From: Mytilinidion resinicola
Lineage: Eukaryota > Ascomycota > Dothideomycetes > Mytilinidiales > Mytilinidiaceae
DNA length: 64,000 bases
Reading direction: 5' to 3'
NCBI RefSeq assembly: GCF_010093595.1
Contig: NW_022985453.1
Span: 645,745 to 709,744 of the forward strand
Both the position numbers and the translations under genes were made by a program. Shown here in pieces: positions 48,300 through 58,649 of the stretch. The notes under the pieces are model-generated. The model had not been told where the DNA came from. It did not search any database and saw only the letters and a list, made by a program, of their open reading frames with translations. Each line of letters starts with the position of its first letter. Positions within the stretch are counted from its first letter, which is position 1.

Positions 48300-48348
48300 T
48301 GCTTACTCCCACCCTTATTTCTCCCTCGTCCTCTTGGGTACATTAGCT
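48300..48348 (+). promoter_or_regulatory. Array promoter-like module 2 (TATA degenerate)
   Basis: GTCACGCGC then TGCTTACTCCCACCC, with GGGTACATTAGC at the TATA position. Confidence 0.4.
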
Positions 48349-48668
48349 TCGAAATTAGCATCTGGGATTTCTCGTCGTTATGGGAAAGGAGAACCAGAGA
48401 AATGGGGGTTCAGACTGAGGGAAACATCGAGGAATGGCTGATCTGTCGATCAATTTTCGCATGTTAAAGTATTTTATGGCTCCGTGACAGTTGACTCGGT
48501 TCTCGTGTTTAACTGCCGGAACAGAGACCTAAGTGAAAGTGGAGGAGGAGGATCAACAACTGCATGCCATTAGAGATATGGTGCGGAGCCCAGGGCTGGA
48601 GAGGCCAAAAGGGGAGGGCACAATGAACGGAGGATGAAAGCGGCACATGCGGTATCACCCGCAGAAGT

Positions 48669-48712
48669 TTGCTGACTTACCTGACTTTCTTCCGTCCCTG
48701 GGTATAAAAAGC
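48669..48712 (+). promoter_or_regulatory. Array promoter-like module 3
   Basis: TTGCTGACTTACCTGAC is followed 33 bases later by TATAAAAAGC; TATCACCC lies upstream. Confidence 0.5.
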
Positions 48713-49602
48713 TTTCTCATGAAGTTTCAGAAAAACATCCGTGGGAAAGGACAATCGGAGCAAAGGGGGTCCAAAATAGGGCCCAAGACCAAACAATGGC
48801 TGGTCTGTCAAATGGAAAAATGAGTCTTGAATGGCTCTGCTGGTGGGCCTTTGCGTTCGAAATGCTGAAAACTGGAGCAGTATGCGGGTGAGCGTGAGGG
48901 ATCAACAGCAATGACCGAGGAGAAGCATGGTGCGGGCACCGCGGAGCTTGGTGTAGCCTCACAGAAAATAAGGGCCAGAGGAAAGGGGCTTCAGAATGGG
49001 ATATAACATCGGGAAATAGCTGGTCTGTCGACAGAAAGAAAGAAGTTCTACATGGCTCTGTGGGTGGGTGTTTGTGTGCAAAAACGCAAAAGACAGGAGT
49101 CATGGGCGGGTGGAGGTGGAGGATTTCTAGCAATCATCGCCGAAGAGAATGGTGCGGGCACTGTGAAGCCCGGTGTGGGAGGGATATAACTGGAGCAGTG
49201 GTTAGGACTGTTCAGAATACACTAGTCATTACGCCATGAGCTGTCACGAGAAATATCTTGGTGTCTCATAACAGTATCTTCTGCGTGTAAGAACGAGGCA
49301 GTTGGTGGCCTGTAGGACCTTTTTCCTCGTGGGAAAGAGGAGGGTAGGGATCAGAAACGCCGTAACCCACGGACAATGTACCTCGTCGAAATTTCAAGAG
49401 CAGAACCATGATGGCGCAGCAGCCCGGACCGCTCGGTTGTTGTGATCAAATCTTTGCAGGTCGCTGTCGTACGGAAGTAGTAGGATCAACAACATAACAC
49501 CGGCGCAGCGTGGTGGAGAGGAGTAAGAGGAGAGATGGAGGATTATGGCCGTTTAGAAGACGAATAATGACCTCTGCCGATGAGCTGCCACACTCCAAAG
49601 CT

Positions 49603-49650
49603 TGCTGACTCAATCACCCAGCTTTCCCTATCATCTGGGAATACAAGCTC
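49603..49650 (+). promoter_or_regulatory. Array promoter-like module 4 (TATA degenerate)
   Basis: TGCTGACTCAATCACCC, with GGAATACAAGCTC at the TATA position. CATGGGAAAGGAG follows at about 49679. Confidence 0.4.
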
Positions 49651-49978
49651 TTGATCTGCAGTTGCATTTCTGTCCTCATGGGAAAGGAGATATTAGGCCG
49701 GGGGCATTAGAAAGGCTTTGTCCTGACCTTTATGGAGAGAACTTCGAAACCGCGTGTTCAAGTTATGATGGCTCTGGTCTCGGTCATGATGCTCAGATAA
49801 AGTCATAAAACTGAACGGAACTTCCTCGTGTGGAGAGGGGAGAGTAGCGATCAACAAACATGACGCAGGACCAGAATGGTGAAGAGGGAGGGGGAAGAGC
49901 AGAAATGGGGATAGTGATGACGAGCATATTGAATGCCCAGCTCACGAGGCAGCACGTTAGAAGTCACGAGCTGAAGCT

Positions 49979-50022
49979 TGCTTACTGACGCAACTTTCGA
50001 TCATCTTCTAGGCATAAAAGCT
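49979..50022 (+). promoter_or_regulatory. Array promoter-like module 5
   Basis: TGCTTACTGACGC is followed 34 bases later by CATAAAAGCTCCTCG. Confidence 0.5.
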
Positions 50023-50347
50023 CCTCGTCTACGGCTAGGCTTCTGTCTTCAGGCGAAAAGAAGGGAGTGGGAGTGCAAAACGCTGCGACAACTTTTGGCC
50101 ATGGGAAGGGCTTCGAAGCCTCGTGAGCCAAGCGCATGATGGAACGATTGTTTGGTTTAAGACTACATAGAACGAGCCGATGTTGGAGAGGGGGGGATTG
50201 TGGAGGATCAACAGCATTCACAAATCATCCGTATGGTCTGGAGGCCGGGCAAGAAATCTTTAGCGGTGACGGTGAGCAGGGTTAGGGCGCGGAGAACTTG
50301 ACAGGAGAGGAAAGTGGAGGCTTAGAGCATGTGAAATATCACGATTC

Positions 50348-50390
50348 TGCTTACTCACCCTCCACTCTATCCTCCGAGAGTACGAAGGCT
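50348..50390 (+). promoter_or_regulatory. Array promoter-like module 6 (TATA degenerate)
   Basis: TATCACGATTC then TGCTTACTCACCCTCC, with AGTACGAAGGCTCC at the TATA position. Confidence 0.4.
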
Positions 50391-50663
50391 CCGCCGCTGC
50401 GCCCTCGAACCTTCTTTCCTCTTCGTGGGTAGAGGAAAGGGGGAGGAGATCAAAATTTTGGTCTCGGCTTTTTCATGGGTCTTGTCAAACCTACGGGAAC
50501 AGAACAACGATGGCTCCGCGTCGTGTATCAACAAGGAGTAGGCAGAATAAATATGATGTGGCGGCATTTGGGGGCAAAGTTACTAGTAGTAATGGCGAGC
50601 AGCGGAATACAACAGCAGAGATATGAGAGATGCGTGACCAGCGCACGTGAGCTATCACGCGTC

Positions 50664-50710
50664 TGCTTACTCACTCTCGGATTTCTTTTCTTTTGGTGGT
50701 ATAAAAGCTT
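50664..50710 (+). promoter_or_regulatory. Array promoter-like module 7
   Basis: CACGTGAGCTATCACGCGTC, then TGCTTACTCACTCTCGG, then GGTATAAAAGCTTCC 36 bases on. This is one of the two best conserved modules. Confidence 0.55.
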
Positions 50711-51127
50711 CCACCGTCGTCGTCCAAACTTCTTTTCTTTCTTCATGAGAAAGGGGGGAAGGGGAGGAGATTGGAAGTACCAAGTGCAATCTTATTACAA
50801 AGGTATGAGTCTGGTCAAAACTTCGCGACGAGCAATATGATGGCTCTGTGGTTGGGTTCTCGTATCTAAAAGCCACGAGCACCAGGCTGATGTGGAGGTG
50901 GAGGTGGAGGTGGAGGAGATGGATGATGGAGTTTAGAACACATTCTACAGCTGTTTGATGTGTCGGGCCAGACCATCCCCACAGTTTACAATGGCGCTGC
51001 GTCTCGGCTCCAGTTTAATCACATCAAAGTCACGGAACGATTCGATGTGGGCCGCGGGTGGAGGGATCAACAAGCCACCATTCGACTGGCAGCATCAAGG
51101 ATTGGGACACGTGAGGCATCACGCGTC

Positions 51128-51175
51128 TGCTTACTCACCCTCCTTTTTCCTTTCTCCCGATGGTATAAAAGGTTC
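51128..51175 (+). promoter_or_regulatory. Array promoter-like module 8
   Basis: CACGTGAGGCATCACGCGTC, then TGCTTACTCACCCTCC, then GGTATAAAAGGTTCC 36 bases on, then CATGGGAAAGGAGG at about 51209. Confidence 0.55.
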
Positions 51176-51750
51176 CTCGTTCACGTCTTCGACTTCTTTT
51201 CTTTCGTCATGGGAAAGGAGGATGGGGTTCAAACACATCGTTGATGTGGCTTGTGAAGACTAACTCACCAGCCTCGCGATGGCTCTCGCCCGGTCTTCGC
51301 GTTCAAACTTGAATACGAAAGGACATGATGTGATAGTGGAAGAAGGGATCAACATTCGCCTCGACATCTGGATATAGTGCGGTAGAGGACGGGATCAACG
51401 TCGCTGCTGTCGGAATGCCATGGTGCAGCAGAGGAGGTCGCCGTTCCGAACCTTTTGGCAAGGTCTTCGACGTAGTTTCTCAAAACTTGACAGCGACAGT
51501 GGTGATGGCTCTGGTTCGCTTGGTGTGTTCAAGTTCACAAGAACACATGCCTGATGTGGAGGAGGGTGAAGTCAACGCCGTGATCAAGACGAGATCCATG
51601 TTGCGTGACTGGAAGGCGAGATATTTGAAAAAGAAGAGTAACCGCCCCTATGCGTGGAAGCGGAGGTATCAACATCGACGATAACGATGATGAATGGTGG
51701 AGGTGTCGGAGTGGGAGGGGCAATAGCCGGGTGGTGATGGTGAACATCCT

Positions 51751-52272
51751 GCTATTAAACCGGTAAGAGCCGACCTTTTTGCTCTACGAGACCTATCATC
51801 TATATCTGGGGTAGGCCCAGAGTAGTATTGATGGATAGCATTGTTTACCATTATCACGATGTGGTGAAGAAAGAGGGACCGCGGTCCTCCAACCTCCATT
51901 CAATAGCTTCAAAACATAGTTTCGATTCAGCCTTCTTTAGTTCTATCATATACTTGAACCACTTCATGGTTTCTTCCTCCCCTGATGGAAGACAGAGGTT
52001 TAAGCAGGATAATATATATTCTCCTGGGTAAGCTCGTCATGTGATAAAAGGAAGTTGCACGTGGTTTTACATCAATGTCGTGGGATACTTCGCATGCATC
52101 CGTCAAGGCACCTTCTTTTTAACCAACGATACATTCATTTCATTCTTGCATAACAAATGCGAATAAAAACTGCTTTTCCACAGAAAAGATTGAATCATGA
52201 AGCCTTAGTCCTAAACGCCTCAATCCCATTCAAAACCCAAACGACCCATTTCCATTACTGCTTACCCCCCAA
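51751..52272. other. Intergenic; no gene seen
   Basis: The array words fade out here. This is the 3' side of the oleate hydratase gene; no other structure was recognised. Confidence 0.6.
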
Positions 52273-53919
52273 TCAAGTCATCATCTTCGCCATCGCCTCC
52301 GACAGCACCCCCAAATGCCTCTCCCCCTTAAAAACCGGCTTCGGCATCTTTTTCTCCCCCAGCCCCATCAACTCCGCCACCGCCATCTGCGCGCCCCGCA
52401 CGCTATACTCCACCGTAAACACCGTATCCTCCTCAATCTCCACAAACTGCCCCACCAGCCCCAGATTCGTGCTGCCCTCCGGCACCACCTTCGGGCGATC
52501 CCCCTTCTCCCTCGTCAAGAACTGGCTCGTGATATACGGCATCACGCACGGCCTCACAATCGCGTGCTCCAGAATCGGATGCAGCGGGAAGTGCAGGTGC
52601 CCGAGCAGCTCGGTGAGGAGTTCCTGCCCGGTGCAGTCGCTCATCTTCTTCGGCACGTAGTTGCCCAGCGCAGTCGGGAAGAGCCCGTAGCCCCACAGCA
52701 CGAAGGTGTCGACGGGCTGGTCGGCGAAGTGCGGCTGGTGCGGCACGACGATGGAGAGCAGCCAGTTGCTGTCTTTGAACGTCATCAGCGCGCCGGTGCC
52801 GGGCTCGTTGTGCGTGAGGCCCGAGATGCGCGTGAGGAGTTCGGGGTTGGAGAGCGTGATGGTGAAGGATTCCCAAAGCGACTCGTTGATGCGGGTGCTG
52901 AAGACGGAGGGGTTGCCGAGGGAGGGGGATTTGGCGGCGAGTTTCGTCCATAGGTCCCAGGAGCCGTCTTGGAGCTCTTCTTCGAGGATGGGGTCGGGTG
53001 CTTCGGTGTTTGTGCCGATGGAGGCGTTGGAGGTCATGCTGCCGAGCGTGACGATGACGATGTCGGCGGGATCAAGCTGTGCGGTCATGGGGACCCCGTT
53101 GGAGAGCATATGGATTTCGTCCACTGTAGTAGGTATGCCAGTGATGAAGTCAATGTCCGTAACCTTCGTGTTGAAGCGGAAATCGACGCCTTGCGTGTCC
53201 AGATACTTGATGATAGGCTTGATGATGCTGTCATATTGGTTATATGGCGTCCGATCGACGCCAGCGAGAGTGTTAATGCGTGGGAATTCGTGCAGGAAGC
53301 GGTGCAGGTAGCGGCGGAACTCAACGGCGCTGTGCCAGGGCTGGAAGGCAAACATGGTCGCCCACATATACCAGAACTTTGTTGTGAAAAAAGCTTTCGG
53401 GAAGCATTCGTCGATGCGTTTCTTGCCGAGGCTGGTTTCGCTTTCGAGGGTGAGTTTGATCATATCGAGACGTTCGGTGGGACTTAGGCCCATTCTTCGT
53501 GTGTCAACGATTTCGACCTCGTCTTTGCCGCTAGCGAGGAGGCGGGCCTTGGAGCTGGTTTGATTTTCTGGGACGGCGTTGAAGTCTTTGATCTCTTGGA
53601 GTAGTGTCTTCTCTGGGTCCGTGAGAGATGGGACGCGGCTCAGCAGCTCGTATGTGCAGAGGTAGCTGAAGTTGAGCATCCGTCCACCACGGAGGACATA
53701 GCCCTCTTTAGGATTACCGGACCCATCCATTGACCCGCCAAAGACGGGGAGTGACTCGAGGATGTGGATATTCTTAGGAGGCACCTTGGCATCCTGGATC
53801 AAGTGAACGGCAGCAGCTAGCGATCCAATGCCACCACCGACGAGATATGCCTGAGTCTCCTCCGGGTCACGATGAGGTTGCTCTACAGCCTGGCGACCCT
53901 TCTTGAAGAAGTGCGGCAT
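52273..53919 (-). CDS. Oleate hydratase (MCRA family, FAD-dependent)
   Basis: A single exon codes 548 aa from MPHFFKKGRQAVEQPH; an in-frame ATG at 54063 would add 48 residues with no family match. It adds water to the cis-9 double bond of oleate to give 10-hydroxystearate. The FAD-binding glycine motif is YLVGGGIGSLAAAVHLI, followed by ILESLPVFGGSMDGSGNPKE and RGGRMLNFSYLCTYELLSR. Later family words are FWYMWATMFAFQPWHSAVEF, YNQYDSIIKPIIKYL and VRPCVMPYITSQFL. The glutamate that follows RGGR in the well-studied bacterial enzymes is Met here. Such a Met form exists in some active relatives, so activity is plausible. It has no intron and stands alone, which would fit lateral origin, but this is not proved. 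Confidence 0.93.
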   Translation of the reverse strand: MPHFFKKGRQAVEQPHRDPEETQAYLVGGGIGSLAAAVHLIQDAKVPPKNIHILESLPVFGGSMDGSGNPKEGYVLRGGRMLNFSYLCTYELLSRVPSLTDPEKTLLQEIKDFNAVPENQTSSKARLLASGKDEVEIVDTRRMGLSPTERLDMIKLTLESETSLGKKRIDECFPKAFFTTKFWYMWATMFAFQPWHSAVEFRRYLHRFLHEFPRINTLAGVDRTPYNQYDSIIKPIIKYLDTQGVDFRFNTKVTDIDFITGIPTTVDEIHMLSNGVPMTAQLDPADIVIVTLGSMTSNASIGTNTEAPDPILEEELQDGSWDLWTKLAAKSPSLGNPSVFSTRINESLWESFTITLSNPELLTRISGLTHNEPGTGALMTFKDSNWLLSIVVPHQPHFADQPVDTFVLWGYGLFPTALGNYVPKKMSDCTGQELLTELLGHLHFPLHPILEHAIVRPCVMPYITSQFLTREKGDRPKVVPEGSTNLGLVGQFVEIEEDTVFTVEYSVRGAQMAVAELMGLGEKKMPKPVFKGERHLGVLSEAMAKMMT

Positions 53920-54904
53920 TATGATGTTGTAATTGTGTTTTTGTTTTGATGATAGGTATTTCTGAAACTGAGTGTAATAGAAATTCGACTTACTGCAACT
54001 GAAGGGTACGGCATCTATATACCTACCTGTACTGTCATCGGAGCAGTCATACGACAGGTACACGGCCTCACGCAGGGTTTGAGCTGGTCATGCCATCACC
54101 ATTTTCTCTGGTAGCTTCTCTATGGACGAGGCACATCGTGATGCGGACAACCATGAAAGCGGAGTCGGTAGGCACGGTGGCACGGTGTGTCACATGTGGG
54201 CACCGAGAGCCAGTAGAAGGATCACATCAGATCGTATCTGAGTACGTCAGCGGTCTCGGCAAGCCTGTGAGGGCTGTTTGTTGGTCAGGCCATTCCGAGG
54301 TTTTGAGCTCGATGGGGTTCGTTCAGGTGAAGAGAATATGCTCTTGAACAAAGCACTCAGGGGCCTGATTTGATGCCTTATCTTCGATGAAAGGCGTGTT
54401 GTCAGCTATCTTTTCAGTAGGTCCAACGAATATCAATTAACGATACCGGACTTCTCATGGAAGTTGTTGGAAGAAAGACGAGATCTCGTGAGATGGTGGC
54501 GATCCGGACCGAGGATTATTCTTCTACTAACCTCATCTGGCCGTCCGTGGATCACGATCAATCCCGAAAAATAGCTTACATCGTACCTAGGCTGCGTTAG
54601 ATATAATGAAGGAAATCATGTGAAGAAAGGTTAGGCAATGTAGGAAAACGCGTATACGATAGAAACTTCATACCGTTAAAACATCAAATGGCATCATTCA
54701 TAAACTCTACCTAGCAAAAGATTTTAGGATACTATCCTCCCATGCCGAACCGTCTAAAAAGCCGAGTCTGCCGCCTGTGAAACGCCGTGTGCTACTCATA
54801 TATGTATAAGTCTTAGTAGCCCCTATCCATCCGTAAGACATGCCGTCGCAGATATACTCGAAAAATGCGCAACTAACCCTCCAATGCCGAATCACACTTC
54901 TGTT
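53920..54904. other. Intergenic; no gene seen
   Basis: This holds the promoter of the oleate hydratase gene and the 3' region of CYS3. A short GGCACGGTGGCACGGTGT repetition lies near 54175. No gene was recognised. Confidence 0.6.
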
Positions 54905-56275
54905 CTATGCAGTTCCGTTGCCGTTGACCCCGTTCTTGACGATGCCGCCAACCACAGCCTTCTCAAGCGCCTGCAACACATCCGCCCTCAGATCGTCCTT
55001 GTCCTCAATTCCGCAACTGACTCGGACTAGATCGTCGAACACGCCTGCTGCCTCCCGCTGCTCACGCGGGATGCCTCCATGTGTCATCGCACTCGGGACC
55101 TCGACAAGACTTTCCACGCCGCCTAAGCTCTCAGCCAGTGTGAAGATCTTTGTGTGCTGGCAGAACCGTTCCGCAGCTTCATGACCACCACGGATCCGGA
55201 AGGAGAGCATACCACCACCCATACCATGTCGATGCTGCTTCAGCGCAATAGCGCGGTGCTTGTGAGACGCAAGACCCGGGTAATTGACCGCCAGAACGTG
55301 CGGCGATGCCTCCAGCGCCAGCGCAACAGCCGTCGCGTTCGTAGTCGCTTCACGCGCGCGGAGATGCAGCGTCTTGAGGCCCCGATGCGCGAGCCACGCA
55401 TCGAACGCAGACGGCACCGCACCAATCGCGTTCTGCAAGAACGAAAGCTTCTCGAACAGCTCTGGCGCGTTGAACGCTGCCACGCCCATGACGACGTCAG
55501 AGTGGCCGTTTATGTACTTTGTGACCGAGTGCACGACAATGTCCGCGCCGTGGTCGAGCGGGTTCTGTACGTATGGGGAGAGGAATGTGTTATCCACCAC
55601 CACTAGTATGCCATGCTGGTGCGCGACGCTGGCGACGGCGCGGATGTCGACGAGGGAGAGGGTCGGGTTGGAGGGGGTTTCGATCCAGATGAGTTTTGTA
55701 GTAGGGCGGATGAGCTCTGCGATGTCGAGTTCGAGGGAGGGGGAGAAGGTGACTTGTACGCCGTGCGCGAGGGCGACTTTGGTGAAGTAGCGGTGCGTGC
55801 CGCCGTAGACGTCGGACACGGAAACGACATGGGAGCCGCCGGCGAGGGACTGGAGGATGTTGGCTGTGGCTGCGGAGCCAGAGGAGAATGCGAGGGCATA
55901 GCGGGCGTGCTCAAGGGCGGCGACGGCTTTTTCGAAGTTGTCACTGGGCGGATGTCAGCGTTTTGCCTCTTTTTTGCATACAGATTGAGGACTGAAGATT
56001 GGTTTGTGCCTACCGGTTCGGATTTGAGCTTCTGCTGTACTCGTATTGTCCCACTGGTTTTCCGACGGCGGTTTGCGCGAAAGTGGTGGAGAGCGAAATC
56101 TGCAATTGCGTTAGCATTTCACTTCCTCGAACTACGATGGCATGCTTACAGCTTCAATCACTGCTCCCGTCACCGGATCATGAGGCGACCCAGCATGTAC
56201 AGCCAACGTGCCAAATCCGTGAACTGGAGACGCTGGTCGCGGGGGCGTGTCGATGGGGTGCTCTGGGTGCGTCAT
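54905..56275 (-). CDS. CYS3: Cystathionine gamma-lyase
   Basis: Three exons (56150-56275, 56014-56099, 54905-55943) give 416 aa from MTHPEHPIDTPPRPAS. It is a PLP enzyme of transsulfuration that cleaves cystathionine to cysteine, 2-oxobutyrate and ammonia in the cytosol. It follows yeast Cys3 closely: ISLSTTFAQTAVGKPVGQYE, YSRSSNPNRDNFEKAVAALE, SVSDVYGGTHRYFTKVALAH, LIWIETPSNPTLSLVDI and VVDNTFLSPYVQNPLDHGAD. The PLP lysine is in HSVTKYINGHSDVVMG. The C-terminal SLGGVESLVEVPSAMTHGGI is also typical. The end NGVNGNGTA is a short Asn/Gly tail. Confidence 0.96.
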
Positions 56276-57236
56276 CCTGTCTAAGATCGAATCTGTAGAT
56301 TTGGAGAGGTGAGAAGAGGGCAGAGAGACCCTTCAACGGTGTGTTCTATGGTGCAGAGGCGTAGAGGTTTGTTGACGGAAAGAGGGAGCTGCGTTCGTAT
56401 TCCTTGGAGAATTTCAGGCACGGCGCAATGGGGCAGTCAGGCACAAAGAGACGGTGTTATATTGTTAGCAGAGCGATTGCGCCATCGATGGTACAATCGG
56501 CGGCGGTGAGAAAGGTGTCACCGTCAGAGTCATCTTCACGCCCTTTATATAGGCTTTGGGATTAGGGGCAGGGCTGGCGATATGGAATATGTCATGCCGT
56601 GTAGTTGATAATCCATCGTCGGCTCTGGAATGGCCATCTGTCAGCCATCTCGGATGTTTGCCCGTCGTGTCGATGGTGTCATCGCAGACGGCGTCCCGCA
56701 TTTAGCCGAATATATCTTGGCAAGCGCTGCGATTTGGAAACATCTGTACTACCTCGACCGAAGGTGTTGAGTAATAGTTATATGATTCCAGGAAGCTGTG
56801 TGGCTCTGGTTAATCGCTCTTCACGTAAGAACCATATCAAAACCCCGCTAAGTCAGATTGAGGCATGATAATATTGATATTACGAGCAACCATGCTCTCC
56901 TGTCTTTATATATCTGGTTTTCATACCCTTGGAGTGCGAAGACTGTACCTAGCTATCCCATTTAGGAACGATTATCCAGCATCACATCTAAATCCAGTCC
57001 GCATCCTGCGCCTAACGCCGTCAAAACCCGTGGAAAGAGAGACTATGCCGTCGAGATTCGAAAGATAGAACATGCTTAGAGACCGTAGAGAACCAAAAAC
57101 CCCATCCATGACACGCGAAATGATGCCTTGTTGCCGGGCAAACGCTCCAATCCAACCCATAAATCCCCAAAAACGTCGCTCCTGGTATCAAATCGTTCAT
57201 GCGTTCGTGACCCCTTATATGTCGAAAGAAGCTTCT
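56276..57236. other. Intergenic; no gene seen
   Basis: This holds the promoter of CYS3 and the 3' region of the membrane-protein gene. Frames at 56309-57160 are short and overlap on both strands. Confidence 0.6.
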
Positions 57237-58649
57237 TTAGACCCTCACCGGGGCGGACGACCATCTCAGTCGCCTCAATCCCATCCCCGTACCTTTCATT
57301 CCAGATGCTGCTTCTCGCCCACAGCGTCCCGCGTCAGCACCAACGCTCCCCAGCTGGCCAACAGCCTCCGCGTGCCCAGCTTCGCGGCCGACGACGTATC
57401 CGGCAGAGAAGCTGATAGCGCTGACAAGGACGACGACGCCAGCGCTCACAACCCAGGTGAGCAGGGTCGGGCTGATTTCATCCATCATCGGGCCCGTCTT
57501 GCGGGCTTTCTTGACAGCCCTGCGGTCTTTGCTACTGCTTCGTGTGCCGGAAGGGGGCGTAGCTTTACGTTTATATTTGTCGCTGTTCGAGTCTCGGCTT
57601 GGAGAAGACGCTGGGGATGACTGTTCTGTTTTGGAGGGTTCTCCGCCCATGGCCACGGATTCGGAGACCAGACGGAGTGAAGATGGATCAACTCGAGCAC
57701 CACCGGCAGTACGATGGGCAGATGGTTGGACAGGCTTAGGCAGGCCGCGAACGGCTGCAGCAGCAGATAGAAGGGTAGACAGGCTGGCGCGAAGGGCGGC
57801 GTCATGATCTGCTTGGTGAGATGGTGAGATAACATTATACGGAGTATGCTGCGGAGAGGAATAAGCATTGCGGTGAGGAGTAGGCCGGTTGGGAGTCCTA
57901 GATTGCGAGAAGTAGGTAGTGGCAGCCTCGGACCTCGTTGCTTGCGTGGTTGGTGGGTGCGAAAAGGCATTGGGTTGAGGGGTGAAGCGCGAGCCCCCAG
58001 TGGCCCGTGGATAGTTCACGGCCGTCGAGTTTTCATCGTCGTCATCTTCCTCGTCGTCTCCTTCCCGTTCCGAGAAGTCTGAGGATGTGGTCAAAAATAC
58101 GGCCCGGGTGGAGCGTCGTGTTTCTTGATGTTGATGAAGAGGCGAAGGACGAATGGCTTCGTTGGACGATGACATTACCCGGTCAGACTCGCTCTCACTC
58201 TCGTCGTATTCCTCCTGGCTGCTACCGCCACCTGAGGCGTGATATAAACCCCCTAGACGCAGCGGGTTGGCTCCGTGGGACCGTCGCCGCCGGCGGGCGT
58301 TCGAATCGTGGCGGACGCGGAGGCCAGTAGTAATGATCTCATCTGCGGCAGATGACAGGGAGGACGAGGAGGGCTGGGAGGAGACTTCTATCCAGGACTC
58401 TGGAAAGAGGTTAGCATACGCTTTCGGGCCTAATGGGGATTTATTGAACGACGAATCGGCCTTGTAAAGGCCACGCTTTCGGAGAACACATTGACAGTAC
58501 GGTAGAAGAGAGAACTCACCCTCTGATCTCTGACGGGGACCCAAGGGGTGAGCAGCTTGTATAGACCTCAGCGTCTGGTTCGGAGGCGGGCCTTGCTCCG
58601 TCCCCGCATCCCGCAGCGGGCGCTGATGGTTGGGGTCCTGGTTCTGCAT
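57237..58649 (-). CDS. Unrecognised protein with disordered N-terminus and one C-terminal membrane segment
   Basis: An open frame of 470 codons runs from MQNQDPNHQRPLRDAGTEQG. The first about 390 residues are low-complexity: Ser-, Gln- and Pro-rich, with an acidic run (EREGDDEEDDDDENST) and basic patches (ARRRRRSHG, KDRRAVKKARKTG). A more ordered stretch, SPLGPKAYANLFPESWIEV, lies near residue 75. One clear membrane helix, LLTWVVSAGVVVLVSAISFS, followed by AGYVVGREAG, sits near residue 405 and leaves a basic tail of about 45. Topology suggests an organelle-membrane protein with a large cytosolic N-terminus. A GTGAGT-like site near 58520 would break the frame if spliced to the obvious acceptor, so I kept one exon. 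No function is assigned. Confidence 0.7.
   Translation of the reverse strand: MQNQDPNHQRPLRDAGTEQGPPPNQTLRSIQAAHPLGPRQRSEGEFSLLPYCQCVLRKRGLYKADSSFNKSPLGPKAYANLFPESWIEVSSQPSSSSLSSAADEIITTGLRVRHDSNARRRRRSHGANPLRLGGLYHASGGGSSQEEYDESESESDRVMSSSNEAIRPSPLHQHQETRRSTRAVFLTTSSDFSEREGDDEEDDDDENSTAVNYPRATGGSRFTPQPNAFSHPPTTQATRSEAATTYFSQSRTPNRPTPHRNAYSSPQHTPYNVISPSHQADHDAALRASLSTLLSAAAAVRGLPKPVQPSAHRTAGGARVDPSSLRLVSESVAMGGEPSKTEQSSPASSPSRDSNSDKYKRKATPPSGTRSSSKDRRAVKKARKTGPMMDEISPTLLTWVVSAGVVVLVSAISFSAGYVVGREAGHAEAVGQLGSVGADAGRCGREAASGMKGTGMGLRRLRWSSAPVRV

Larger units (their letters stand above)
46690..51750 (+). repeat. Diverged tandem array with recurring promoter-like modules, no protein gene
   Basis: About 5 kb is built from diverged copies of one unit, roughly 320-470 bp when complete and 150-190 bp in the collapsed left part. 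In consensus order the unit holds TATCACGCGTC, TGCTTACTCACCCTCC, a pyrimidine tract, GGTATAAAAGCTTC, a T/C-rich stretch, CATGGGAAAGGAG, GGGGATCAAA, TCGTGTCAA, ATGGCTCTGTGTCTTGG with CCTCGTGTTCAAA, and GGAGGTGGAGGATCAACA. Eight promoter-like modules and about eighteen ATGGCTCTG-type boxes are visible, all on the same strand. The plus strand is purine-rich. Open frames here are short, differ in frame between copies and share no protein. It could be an array of non-coding RNA genes, dead copies of a gene's 5' region, or a plain satellite. Confidence 0.75.

Noticed and set aside
47582..48467. Protein genes in the array (frames at 47582-47995 and 48114-48467)
   Set aside because: They are Gly/Arg-rich translations of purine repeats, use different frames in different units, and share no protein sequence.
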